DNA of 14,625 bases from the NCBI GenBank assembly GCA_002786025.1, contig NHNW01000139.1, forward strand, positions 1 through 14,625, written 5' to 3'. Below the pieces are notes generated by a model. That model did no database searches, was not told the origin of the DNA, and saw nothing but the letters and a program-made list of their open reading frames with translations. Source of the stretch: Zasmidium citrigriseum. Lineage: Eukaryota > Ascomycota > Dothideomycetes > Mycosphaerellales > Mycosphaerellaceae. How positions within the stretch are numbered: the first letter of the stretch is position 1; each line of letters begins with the position of its first letter. The position numbers and the translations under genes are program-made. Shown here in pieces: positions 1 to 9,221 of this stretch.

Positions 1-152
1 GCTTACCTAGAGTACCTACCTAGTCGGATCTACTCTTTACTTAAGCTCGTATACGTCCTCTTCTATTCGCTATATATAAGCTACCGCGTCGATTATACGC
101 TTATAGTTAGTAGGCCCTAGACCCGCTAGTAATTATAGGCTTAGTAAGGTAG

Positions 153-692
153 CTACTACTAGCTCCTTATAGGATAATACTTAAAAGCTATCCCTTCCTT
201 TAGATCTAAAGGATTAACGCTTTTTACGTACCTACGCTTTTCCTCTACTTTAATATTACTATTACTCTTCTTAAGAGAAGTCTAACTAGACTAATATCCT
301 ACCTAGCGATCTTCGCCTACGGCTAAAGGTACTCTAATACTAGTATTAAGATTAGGAAGGAGGTATAATATAATAGTCCGCTAGTCGATAACCTTATAGT
401 AAGAAGTAGTAATAGAAGAATCTACTCGTATTAGAGATATCTCCCCTACTCGGCTTTCTATTATACTAGTTAGGATATAGTAAGAATCCGAGCGACGCTA
501 TATATTACTATAATTAGCTTATAGCCTATTAGAGCTAATATCCTATTTTTCTCGCCTACTATACGACTTAGGAGACTCTACGATAGCTAGCCTAATAGAT
601 CCGTCCGTAGTAGGACTACGAGTCCCTTTCTATACTACTAGAGAAGTTACTCCCTCTATAATTCGAGAGCCTAGCGGCGAAGTTTTTAATAT
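153..692 (-). pseudogene. RIP-degraded ORF of unknown function
   Basis: On the minus strand one frame runs from an ATA (former ATG) at 692-690 to three consecutive TAG codons at 161-153, about 178 codons. Stops (all TAA/TAG) make up roughly 5% of codons, which fits lost Gln/Trp codons; the opposing plus frame is about three times denser in stops. The product is mixed charged and hydrophilic, with a Lys/Glu-rich stretch near the C-terminus (roughly 230-290) followed by NPLDLKEG. I recognise no family. The same frame stays open upstream to about 860, overlapping the start of gag in antisense, so the true start is uncertain. It is divergent from gag with at most 160 bp between them, too little for an ordinary LTR plus promoter. 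It could instead be non-coding flank that is open by chance. Confidence 0.4.
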
Positions 693-853
693 AGCCTTCT
701 CTACTAGTAGCTCCCTAAGTTACTAGTAAGTACGTCTACTTATTAAGTAATAGCGTTAGTAGATTAAATCTTAGGCCTACGCTTCTACCCTCGCTTCCTA
801 GCTCCTTTCTACTATTAGTATATAGCGATACTCCTAGCCGCGTCGACGATAGT

Positions 854-2700
854 ATAGCCCCGCTAACTAGAACTAGTATAGCTTCTAGCTCCGCCTAATA
901 GGAGTAATTACTAGAAGGATACCTAGCTATTCCCGTTAACTCTACTAGTAATCCTAAATAGTTAGTTAGATAATAGGTAGCCTTATAAGATAAAATTACT
1001 CGCGCTAGAGCTAATACCTATAACTAAGGTAAGAGGGATAAGGAGAGCGAGCTTACTAATAATAACGGTAAGAACCCTCTACCTAGATAGAATAATCTAG
1101 GATAGAATAATCTAGGCGGCCGTATACCGAACGGTCTTACTCCTAACGTAGATATCGACGCGCTTAAGTAATAACTAGCCGCTATTAGTAAAGTATTAGG
1201 CTTAATAGGCGCCTATAACCTAAATAGATAAGCGCCCTACCCTAATAACGGTACCGCCTATCGATACGGCTTTAGCGGCTAGTAAAACTAGTATAGTCGA
1301 GATATACTCTAGTTTAAGGCTAAGAAGATTAGTATCTTCGACTCTAATTTATCGGATTATAGAGGTAGTAGCTAAATTCTTACTAGTACGAAGACTATTT
1401 ATACTAATATACTAGCCTTTACGAACCGTCTAGAGAATACTTATAAGCTATACGATTACCGAGCTATTCGGCTCGGAGTGTCTAAATACCTTTAAGGCTA
1501 GGCTACTAATTAGTACTACTAAGACCTTTCGAGGTAAGACCGCGAATAGATATAAGAAGGTATCCGTATTAACCGCTAGATCGAGAAGCTCGTCTAGGAG
1601 TTCTCTATACCGCTATTAGAAGCTTAGGACCTCCTTAATATTACTATCTAGGATTACGAGAGCGTAAGACTCGGTAAATTACCCGCCGGATTTATATATA
1701 CTATTATACGCCTAGCGAAAGCTACTAGCGTCGCTAGATTGTAGTAGTAACTCGGTTACGCCTAGAATAGAATCTATCCCTAGCTATAAGAGGTAGTACT
1801 AGAGCTAGGCCCTTATACTACCGAATTAGCTTTTATCCGCGAGTTAACTTCTAAGAATATATTATAGATAAAGTAAGCGTAGCTTAATAAGAACCTATTC
1901 GGGGTTCTAGGTATAAAACCCTCGACTTAGTAGCGACTAGAACCGTTAGGCCGGGTTATCGACGTAACCGACTAGTACGATAATAATCTAGGCCGTAGCG
2001 GTTAAAACTCCTAGTAGTTTATAGATAATAACCTATAGCGTTAGTATTAGCTATACCTAAGCTTCCGTAGAGGTCGGGGTAGTAATAGTAGATTTAGATT
2101 ACGTAACTAGTAGTAGCGTTTCTAGTAGCTATATCCCTAAGGCTTCTAGTAGCTATACGCCTAGAACTAGTTCCGCCTATAGGGATAAGGAAGAGGCGGT
2201 TATCCTCTTCCTCCTCCTCGATAGCTATTAGCTCTAATATAGGGTAATAACGAGTTAAGAGGATTAAGTACGAATACCGTTATAGGAATAAACTACTCCT
2301 AACCTCCTAACCGTTCGCTCTATAATAATAAGGAGTAGTAGGCTATAGAGAAGTATAACTAGTAACCTAAGTAATAAGCTCCTTAGCTAGCTTAGTAAAC
2401 GGAGCCCTTATACTACTCCGCCGCTAAAGTAGCCGATATTTATAACGACGCTTATAATTAGGGTATCTACGATAGTAACTCGGAGTAGCTATAGTATAAG
2501 TAGACTATCTAATAGGACGATAACTAGTTTAGCCCTACTATAGATAGCTACTACGGCCGTATCGATAGATATATACTAAGAGAGTTAAACCGTAACTATT
2601 TTATATTAGCTCCGAAGTTTCTACTTATATTTAGTAGCGAGGAGTCGGTCTAATCCTTTATAGTTAATAAGTCTCCTTCTTCCTTACTAGCCCCTAATAA
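854..2700 (+). other. gag: Gag region (capsid/nucleocapsid part)
   Basis: The N-terminal third of the polyprotein. It is hydrophilic, with a Gln-rich start, a tandem QNNLG repeat at 1086-1115, and a helical capsid-like section at about 1320-1900 that includes GVSKYLQGQA, similar to the Gag capsid segment of fungal gypsy elements. An Arg/Gln-rich low-complexity tract follows at about 1990-2230. Between 2728 and 2815 there is an unusual cluster of Tyr codons (KYYIYKLY ... YKYIYYAY). RIP turns Cys and His codons into Tyr codons, so this cluster is probably a destroyed zinc-binding motif. The call rests mainly on its position upstream of protease and RT. Confidence 0.7.
1086..1115 (+). repeat. 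Perfect tandem duplication of a 15-mer in gag
   Basis: gatagaataatctag is present twice back to back (1086-1100 and 1101-1115). In the gag frame it encodes a repeated QNNLG unit if TAG is read as former CAG. Both copies carry identical RIP outcomes. Confidence 0.85.
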
Positions 2701-3089
2701 GGCCGGTAAGAAGAAGAAGAAGGTCCTTAAATACTATATCTATAAGTTATATACGGCGCCTTCGAATAATACTCTTTATAAGTATATTTATTACGCCTAT
2801 CCGATAGATAACTTTACTAGTAGGAGGAAGACTTACTACTAGCCCCCTTCCGTTATAAACGCTACTATAGGCAAACCTACTATAGTTAAAGATACCTCTA
2901 ATTCTAAGACGGAGGAGCCGCCTATAAAGATAGAGTTTAAGTTATTAGAGGAATCTAAGCCTACTACTATATTAAACCCCTTTAGGCTAGCGCCTAAGCT
3001 AGAAGTTATCGACGCGGGTTATAGGGTAGTACCTTATATAGCTAAGCTTCTAGCCGGTTAGCTAGGCTATAAGTTTCGAGCCTTCGATA

Positions 3090-3780
3090 TAATCGAAGGA
3101 TTATACGCCCTACGACTAAATAGCTAGCCTATAAGGATTTACCTCGATACTAGTAATTATATAACGATAGTAAATATAGAGTAGCTTAAGGCGGAGCTTC
3201 CGGATTATCCTTTATATATATTAGATAAGCCTATTCGCTTTTAGACTATCGCTAGAGAAACTACCTACGATAAATAGACGATATTACTAATATATTTCCC
3301 CGTACGAGGAAAAGGCGATAAGCGTACCCTAGCCTATATTTAGTAGCTAGTCCGGGTTATACCTAACCTACCTTATAATATACTTCTAGGATCCAATATT
3401 ATAGTTCCTACTAGATTTAATCTCCTCTTAAGCGAGAAGCGAGTCGTTATAAAGCTTAATAATAATACGGATATACTAGTCTTAGTTAAGCTACGGGCTA
3501 ATATCCGAGTCGAGACGGAGCTCGTATCGATAGAGATAGTAGTCGTCCTAGTACGATCTATTCGTTATATCCGTACGTCTATTAAGGTATAACTTCCTAA
3601 GGGCTATAACTTCGAGTTTATCCCTATTAAGGAAGATATCGCCTTTACGGCTAAAGGCGGTAAACTTCTTTATTATATTATCGACGCGGACTATACTAAA
3701 ATTACGGTATAGAACCCTACTAACTAGAAATTAAAGATCTCGGCTTTATAGCTATTAGGTAAGGTTTAAGAGTATAAGAT
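3090..3780 (+). other. Retropepsin-type aspartic protease region
   Basis: The frame reads YLDTSN with the catalytic Asp at 3146-3148 (DTS in place of the common DTG), and about 80 codons later LLGSNIIVP at 3383-3409, which matches the hydrophobic-hydrophobic-Gly strand motif of retroviral proteases (LLIGxD type). The Asn at this second motif fits RIP of a GAT after T. In the element this enzyme would cleave the polyprotein. Confidence 0.75.
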
Positions 3781-4079
3781 CGATAGTTATTACTATATTA
3801 ACCCTTCTACGATATATCTAGCTATAGCGATAGCCTACGGTTCGACGTAAGTACTCGATAAGGAATAGAAGGATTTACCTAAGACTAAACTTAAGAATAG
3901 GGTTACTATTTACGGAACTCCCGAGTAAGTTAAGGCCCTCTATAAGGTCGTTAAGAAGTACTCTTTACTTTAGATCGACCGAGGTAGAGTCGCTAACGTA
4001 CTAGAGTATATACGTATAAAGATTAAGCTTAAGGACGGCTAGGAAGAGTAGTAGTAAGTTACTAAGGTCTACTAATAAG

Positions 4080-4960
4080 GTCTACGTAACCGAGGAGAGA
4101 TCGATAAGACCTTTAATAAACTTACCGAGTAAGGTAAGATAAAGAGAGTAACGGAGCCTTCTCCCCTCGCTTAGCTAGTATTTATTATATAGCGTAACCT
4201 ATATAAGAAAGAGAAAGTTATCTAGAAGCCTCGTATAGTAGTTAATATTCGTAGACTTAATAAGATTATTAAACGCGATATATACCCTCTACCCTAATAG
4301 GAAGATATCTTCGCTAAAGTCTAAGGCTATAATAATATATCGACGGTAGATATTCGAGCTACCTTTTACTAGTTTCTTCTTACGTTAGGATATAAATAGA
4401 AGATATATATTAATACCTACCGCGGTTAGGAAGTATTATTAGTAGCCGTAATAGGCTATTATAATAGTATCTAGTATATATAGCGTATTATCGAGGAATA
4501 GCTTTAGGACTTTATCTTCGCCTATCTATATATTAATAATATCGTAGCTACTTCTATAACCTTTAAGGAGTATATATATTATCTAGATCTCCTATTTAGC
4601 CGCTTAGATTCTAAGAATCTTAGCCTATCCCCTAAGAAGGCCTTTCTTAACTTTCCCTCTACGAGAATCCTTAGGTATATAGTCTCTAGACTAGGTATAG
4701 TAACTAATAAGGAACGCTTAGCTACCTTACGTTAAATTGTTAAGCCTATCGACGCGTACGGTATAGAGAAGTATATAGGCCTTACGAATAACCTATAAGA
4801 TCGCCTACTATACTACTTAAGGATAAACGGTCCCTTATAGAAGATAAAGACGATCCTTTTAAAGGATACGCCCTTAAAAGGCTAGGCTTATATTTCCTTT
4901 ATACGTAACTAGAAGGTCGTATAGACTCTAGAGATAGATATAGCCTAGGAGTAGATATAG
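4080..4960 (+). other. Reverse transcriptase domain, active site mutated
   Basis: Ordered RT motifs are visible: KPRMVVNIRRLN at 4226 (family KxRxVVDYRxLN), YPLP at about 4278, TVDIRATFYQF at 4343 with the first catalytic Asp intact (4349-4351), a MGYYNSIQY block at about 4450, and the catalytic box at 4529-4540 reading Tyr-Ile-Asn-Asn. ATT GAT GAT becomes ATT AAT AAT by two TpG-to-TpA changes, so RIP destroyed both catalytic Asp of YIDD. The thumb/connection motif ILRYIVSRLG follows at about 4669 and KYIGLTNNLR at about 4770. Confidence 0.92.
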
Positions 4961-5099
4961 GGCTACTTCGATATAGACTCTAATAATACTTTCGAGGTAT
5001 TACCTAAAGATCCCGCTAAGCCTAAGGCGGCTAACGACGTAGTTATCGACGCGGTAGTATATAAGCGTATCCGTTACGACGCCTAAGGTCGAGAGGTTT

Positions 5100-5640
5100 A
5101 ATAAGGCGGTCGTATATTTACCTACTACCTAGACCCCTTACGACTACTCTATATCGACGTAGATATATCTAAGGAATTCGGTATTAGTATTATAGTCTAC
5201 TATATTAAAGGCGACCTAGGTCTAATTAAGGATAGACTAGTCGAGTATCGCCGTAAAGATAATACGTTATAGGATTTCGTTAGTATAATAATATAGCTTA
5301 CGAAGACGAAGACGTTCCCGCTTCGTCTAATTTAGGTTATCGTATACGAGAGTTATATATTAACTATAGTAGAGATACGCTATTTCCTAACCGAAATAGA
5401 GATACTCGGGGTAGTCTACGCTACTAAGAAGTTCTACTACCTAGTAGAGACTATACCTAAGGTATATATCTTTACTAACTACGTAGCTATAACCGCTATT
5501 ACGAAGAAGTATTATATAGCTACTACGGTGTCTATAGCGAAGCTAAACTACCGTCTAATTTAGAACTTAGTTTAGTTTTCTTAATACTAGAATCTCGAAG
5601 TATACTATTAACCTAGTCGAATCTATATAGTACTAGACGC
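5100..5640 (+). other. RNase H domain
   Basis: After the RT connection the frame reads LLYIDVDISKEFG with Asp codons at 5156 and 5162, matching the gypsy RNase H start (family form YxDxDASKEFGFG), then a VYYIKGD strand. ATKKFYYLVE (about 5415) corresponds to the T/A-R/K-K block and IYIVLDALSRL (about 5620) to the end of the domain (family DALSRL). Confidence 0.85.
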
Positions 5641-6169
5641 TTTAAGTAGACTCTAAGGCTATCGAGATCTAGATAAGGCTAAGAATCTTAATACTAGTAG
5701 ACTAGATAATATTCCCGCTTCTTACGTATAGAAGTTATCGACGCGGTACTAAAAGGTCTTCGCCTACGACGATCCTCTATACGATTCCTTCTATACTACT
5801 ACGCTAGTCTCTATATCTAATAATTTTAAGGAGTAGCTTAAGAAGGGATATTAGGATAGTACGTAATAGCGTCGTATATATACGCTACTTAAGACGGTTT
5901 AAGATTATTATACTAACGATAGTAATTCCCTAGTAGAGTTACTAGTAGAGGCTACTTAGGAATCTTAGGAGAAGATAGCTACCTCCTTAGGCCTACTAGC
6001 TACTATAGGATCTAACGCTAGTAATAATTCGACGAAGCTAGCCCCCTCTACCCGCGTCGACGGACGTATACGTAAGCGTAAGAACTTCGGGCCTAACCTC
6101 CCTAGCTAGGATAAGAAGATTAGTCCTAATAAGTTATAGGAGCTTATCTTAGTAGATAAGGAGCTAGAT

Positions 6170-7350
6170 ATCGACGCGGCCCGGCTAGAAGGGCTTTAAT
6201 TCTTCCTTTATACGGATAGGCTAATCTACTATATTAATTAGGATACTTATTACTCGCGGCTATATATCCCTACCTTAATAGAGTACGAAATCTTTAAGAT
6301 AGCCTATAATTTCCGCTATTACGTAGGATATAACCGCGCCTACGACCGTATTATTACCTATATCTATATCCGTAATTATTCGCGATAGCTAGCTAAGTAT
6401 ATTAAAGCTTATTAGTATAATAAGTATATTACGCTATATAATCCTCCGTAAAGATACCTTAACCCTATTAATATTCTAGCCTAACCGATAGCGTTAGTCG
6501 TAGCGGATTTTATTATATATCTCTCGCCTACGACTAAAGGCTTCGATATCCTCCTTACTATTACTTATAAGAAATCGAAGAGGGTTCTACTTATCGCTAG
6601 CCGATCGACGTAGACGGTAGAGGAATAGGCGGAAGCCTACCTTATCGCTATTTAAGAGCGTAGCTAGGCTATTCCGCTAGGCTAGATCTTAGATAGGGAT
6701 CTAAAGTAGTTATCTATTTTCTTTCGTCGCCTTATATAGTTATTAGGGACCTCCCTACTAATATCGACGGCCTACTACCCTTAAACTAACGGGTAATCTA
6801 AACGTACGAATTAGATAGTAGAATACGCTATCCGCTACTTCGTCGCTAAGTACCTAATCGCCTTATAGACCGATATCCTCCCTTCCTTAACTTCGTACTT
6901 AGGAAGCGTTCCTAACTTATCTACGGGAGTTTTACCGGATAAATACTATTTCGGATTTAACCTTAATACTAATATATTTATTATATTACGAGAGATACTA
7001 GTTAAGAACTTTAAGAAGCTTCGCTAATATTACTAAGTCTAAGTAGAGGAGTCGCTCGTATTCGCTAACGCGAAGATAAAGGAGCGTTATAACTATTAGT
7101 ATAAGCTAATTAAATTTAGAGTCGAGTAGAAAGTATTCCTACGCCTCTATAAAGGCTACTCTATTAATATAGGACGTAAATACAGGCCCTAGAGGAAAGG
7201 GCTATTTCGTATTATCTAGCGCGTTAGGGCTCTAGTATTTAAGCTAGATATCCTACTATATAAGAAGATCTACCTAGTAGTATCGATTCTATAGTTAGAT
7301 CCTACTCCTTAGGGACTAGATCTATATAATAGGCCCTATATATACTCTAT
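6170..7350 (+). other. Integrase, DDE catalytic Glu changed to Lys
   Basis: A zinc-binding N-terminal section (about 6250-6440) is Tyr-rich, as expected when HHCC residues are hit by RIP. The core shows VVADFIIYLSPTTKGFDILL with Asp at 6506-6508 (family MDFI-x-LP), ILDRDLKQLSIFF with Asp at 6692-6694 (family SDRDxxF), and STAYYPQTNGQSKRTNQ at about 6765-6814 (family STAYHPQTDGQSERTNQ). The catalytic Glu is Lys (AAA at 6800-6802) and the preceding Asp is Asn; both are single G-to-A changes after T. The C-terminal part leads straight into the chromodomain. Confidence 0.92.
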
Positions 7351-7375
7351 AGGTACTATCGACGCGGATCCGGAG

Positions 7376-7560
7376 GTAGAACTAGAGATCGTAGAGGCGA
7401 TCTTAGGGAAGCGTAAGAGTAGTAAGAAGATCTAATATATAGTTAAATAGAAGGACTATCCCTATATCTATAACGAGTAGATAGATTATAAGTAACTCGA
7501 GCCTATAGAGGATATACTCCTCTCCTTTAATAAGCTTAGAGGTAAGGAAGTTATTAGTAG
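7376..7560 (+). other. C-terminal chromodomain
   Basis: The frame reads VEAILGKRKSSKKIQYMVKQ from about 7391, then KDYPYIYNEQIDYKQLEP. This follows the chromodomain pattern VExIL-x-R-x(n)-YLVKWKGY-x(n)-TWExxxNL; the TAG codons fall where Trp is expected (the VKWK and EW positions), consistent with TGG changed by RIP. In chromoviruses the domain is fused to integrase and in several families binds methylated H3K9, directing insertion to heterochromatin. Confidence 0.88.
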
Positions 7561-7948
7561 GAAGAAGCCTATAAGTAAGCCTTACGTCCCTACCGCCTAA
7601 GCGCCGCTTAATAAGTACTTCTAGAACCTTACCTACTAGTACCTAAATTCGCGTAATCGTATTATATCGATAACTAATAAGGAGCTACTATTATTAGCGA
7701 AGGATAAAGCTACTTAATCGCTAGATACGTAGGATTCCTAGTATCCTAACCTAGGAGACGACGATAGCGTATCGATAGACTAAGAGCGATAGAAAGCTAG
7801 CTAGTCTACTAATACTTCTAGACGATAGGTTAGGGTTCTTCTACCTTCTATTCTATAGTACGTAAGGGATTAGTATAAGAGGATCGATAATCTACCTAAA
7901 GACTAATTCGTACCTCGATATAGTAAGCGGCGTATAGGTATTACTATA

Positions 7949-7986
7949 GGACGGGAAGGGTTATATATATCCTTATCCCTTCCCGT
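7949..7986 (+). other. Purine tract with inverted repeat; possible PPT / 3' LTR start
   Basis: The 12-base purine run ggacgggaaggg (7949-7960) is followed by an A/T-rich spacer and the perfect complement: 10-bp arms 7951-7960 and 7977-7986. A polypurine tract just upstream of a 3' LTR would fit its place after pol, but no matching 5' LTR copy was found (only the 10-mer tatcccttcc is shared with 189-198). It may simply be a hairpin. Confidence 0.3.
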
Positions 7987-8382
7987 AAGATTAGGGAAAG
8001 GGATAAAGATTAAGATAATAGGACCCTTAGGATATCGGGATAAAGAAGGGATAACTAGGAATAATCCGGAAATAAAGTACTACTACGCTACTACTACGGA
8101 GGCTTAGAATATAAGGCTTAGAGAGAGTAGATATAAAGTTTTCGTATATTAGAAGACGCTACTCGCGTCCTTTTTATTATAAAGAAGCTATCTACGTATT
8201 AGTAAGTACTAGGTATCTCGATCGAAGAGAAAGCTTAAAGAAAGAGCTACTATCTAGTTACTCGTTAACTACGAGTTTAGATCTAGGCCCTAATTACCCT
8301 AAGTACGCTAGTTATCGAAGCGATCGACGTATAAGGCCTAGAAAGCCCGCTAGTCTAGCGTAGTAGTATTCGTCTACGCGGC
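7951..8382. other. Interval between gag-pol and the H3-like gene
   Basis: No gene can be assigned. The gag-pol frame stays loosely open to about 8180 but with no recognisable domain. The interval holds the hairpin at 7951-7986, a 12-mer cccttaggatat (8024-8035) that recurs at 14363-14374, and one copy of the 11-mer-pair repeat at 8078-8099. A 3' LTR would be expected here, but I cannot define one. Confidence 0.4.
8078..8099 (-). repeat. 11-mer-pair repeat, copy 1
   Basis: The plus strand shows tactactacg followed by ctactactacgg. On the minus strand this is two imperfect units of the ACYRTAGTAGT family described at 9936 and 12639. It lies outside any intron, in the interval after gag-pol. 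Confidence 0.6.
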
Positions 8383-8657
8383 TTACTTTACTAGCTTCTT
8401 AAACGCCCTTATCTGTCTCTACTCTCTAGTCGTTCTAGTATAGCCTAAGATTAGAGCCTCCTCTAAATCGCGGCCGGGCTTAGCGTAGGTAAGCGACTTC
8501 TTAGCGAACCGAGTAGGAATAGCGATATATAGGCTAACGAGCTACTTTAAGTTACTTATACGCTCGAAGAGATTAAAGTCGTTAACTATTATAGTACGAG
8601 TACTCTTCGCCGCCTACTTCTTCTCGCTAACGCGGTAATAGATAGCCTCTATTACTA

Positions 8658-8709
8658 CTATTCGTAAATTAGTATAGCCTAAACCGAAAGCTAGATAGGA
8701 AAAGTATAC
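8658..8709 (-). other. Second intron of the H3-like gene
   Basis: On the minus strand the donor GTATAC begins at 8709, a branch site TACTAAT follows, and the acceptor AATAG ends at 8658; 52 nt. It is phase 1 and joins the alpha-2 frame to the alpha-3 frame, which otherwise differ. The acceptor three bases on (8655) is equally compatible. Confidence 0.5.
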
Positions 8710-8946
8710 TATAGAAGCGCTCGACGAGAGTGCCCTTAGCGACTAACTATAGTAAAATAGTAGTACCCTTAGTAATACGGAAGAAGGTAGTATCTTTTCT
8801 AACCCTAAGCGCCTCCTCCTAAATAAACTCCTTTATATATAAGAGGAACTTCTACTAAGGAATTATAAATACCTCCTCTATCGTCTTATCGAACTTCTTA
8901 ACTCCTCCGTTTAACTAGTACTACTTAATCTCGCGGTCTATCTTAC

Positions 8947-9004
8947 CTATCTAAATGTTAGTAAAAAGTTAGACTACTATAGTACTACTACGGTCAAAAT
9001 ATAC
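8947..9004 (-). other. First intron of the H3-like gene, carrying the 11-mer-pair repeat
   Basis: On the minus strand the donor GTATAT begins at 9004, a perfect branch site TACTAAC lies at 8963-8957, and ATAG ends at 8947; 58 nt. It restores the frame between the alpha-N and alpha-1 segments (phase 1). Most of the intron body is the repeat at 8972-8995. A run TTTTT separates repeat and branch site. An earlier AG (8951) would not keep the frame. Confidence 0.55.
8972..8995 (-). repeat. 11-mer-pair repeat, copy 2 (inside an intron)
   Basis: On the minus strand GAC, CGTAGTAGT, ACTATAGTAGTC: two ACYRTAGTAGT units. With the A/T flank it shares about 30 bp with the copy at 11646 (plus strand aaaaagtt, two variable bases, then the repeat). 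Confidence 0.75.
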
Positions 9005-9221
9005 TTATCGTCTAATACTTCGAAACTCGTAGCGCCTAGGTTATCGTACGCTCTCCGAATCTATTCGTCTTGTACTTATATTTGCCCTCTAGTAGGGCCT
9101 TCTAAGTAGCCTTTCTCTTCTTAACTTATATTAGTCTAGGCGTCTTACGTAGTCGCTTCGCTCTAGCGCCTAGTCTATCGCTAGTAACGGCGCTACTCGC
9201 GGTCTACTTAGTTTTCGCTAT

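Larger units (their letters stand above)
1153..7366 (+). repeat. Dispersed 10-mer TATCGACGCG, eight copies
   Basis: The exact 10-mer occurs on the plus strand at 1153, 3007, 3679, 4747, 5044, 5736, 6169 and 7357, all within Gag-Pol. The 9-mer core also occurs reversed at 85-93. Seven of the eight sit in the same codon phase (Ile-Asp-Ala). The copy at 5736 lies in another phase (Leu-Ser-Thr-Arg), so the repetition is not simply a repeated protein motif. I saw none in the right 6.6 kb. No function is known to me. Confidence 0.8.
854..7950 (+). mobile_element. Ty3/gypsy chromovirus retrotransposon remnant, internal region
   Basis: The domain order Gag - protease - RT - RNase H - integrase - chromodomain is that of Ty3/gypsy chromoviruses, which are common in filamentous fungi. 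Only the internal coding part is recognisable. I compared the sequence on both sides by eye and found no convincing LTR pair. A purine-rich stretch with the look of a polypurine tract lies at 7949-7960, but a 5' LTR would have to fit upstream of about 854, where a minus-strand ORF is read instead. No primer-binding site was identified. CpA and TpG are almost wholly missing, so the copy is dead through RIP. The absence of frameshifts indicates point mutation only, without indel decay. Confidence 0.9.
854..7950 (+). pseudogene. gag-pol: gag-pol polyprotein, RIP-inactivated
   Basis: One reading frame of about 2,300 codons runs from a probable start (ATA for ATG, followed by APLTRTS) to about 7950 with no frameshift. 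All markers checked lie in the same frame: protease Asp at 3146, RT first Asp at 4349, the YxDD site at 4529, RNase H at 5156, integrase Asp at 6506 and 6692, and the chromodomain at 7388. It is interrupted by well over a hundred TAG/TAA codons that fit CAG, CAA or TGG hit by C-to-T changes at CpA or TpG. Gag and Pol share one frame, so the ancestor made a fused polyprotein without programmed frameshifting. A second possible start lies at 878. The C-terminal end is uncertain because true and RIP-made stops look alike; the frame stays open past the chromodomain to beyond 7900. Confidence 0.93.
8383..9221 (-). pseudogene. Divergent histone H3-like protein gene, RIP-inactivated
   Basis: The former ATG (ATA, 9221-9219) opens MAKTKQTA, against MARTKQTA at the start of H3. 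A basic tail follows, then ALRVSKYQ (9035-9012; H3 ALREIRRYQ, the alpha-N helix), FLLYIKEFIQEE (alpha-1, ending about 8815; H3 FQRLVREIAQDF), a 69-base ungapped match over alpha-2 (8779-8714) with identical R, LQ, A, LV and F, and TMIVNDFNLFERI at alpha-3 (8557-8604 region; H3 TIMPKDIQLARRI). Two introns (58 and 52 nt) bring these parts into one frame of 243 codons. Unlike H3 (136 residues) it has a longer tail, loop 1 about 7 residues longer, an insertion before alpha-3 and a basic C-terminal extension. K4 is kept; R8 and K9 are Ser. The long loop 1 recalls CENP-A, but the tail is H3-like. The end is the first stop after the extension and is uncertain. Confidence 0.8.

Noticed and set aside
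189..198. 10-mer tatcccttcc shared with 7975-7984 as evidence of LTRs
   Set aside because: Similarity stops within a few bases on either side; a 10-bp match in this reduced-alphabet sequence is weak.
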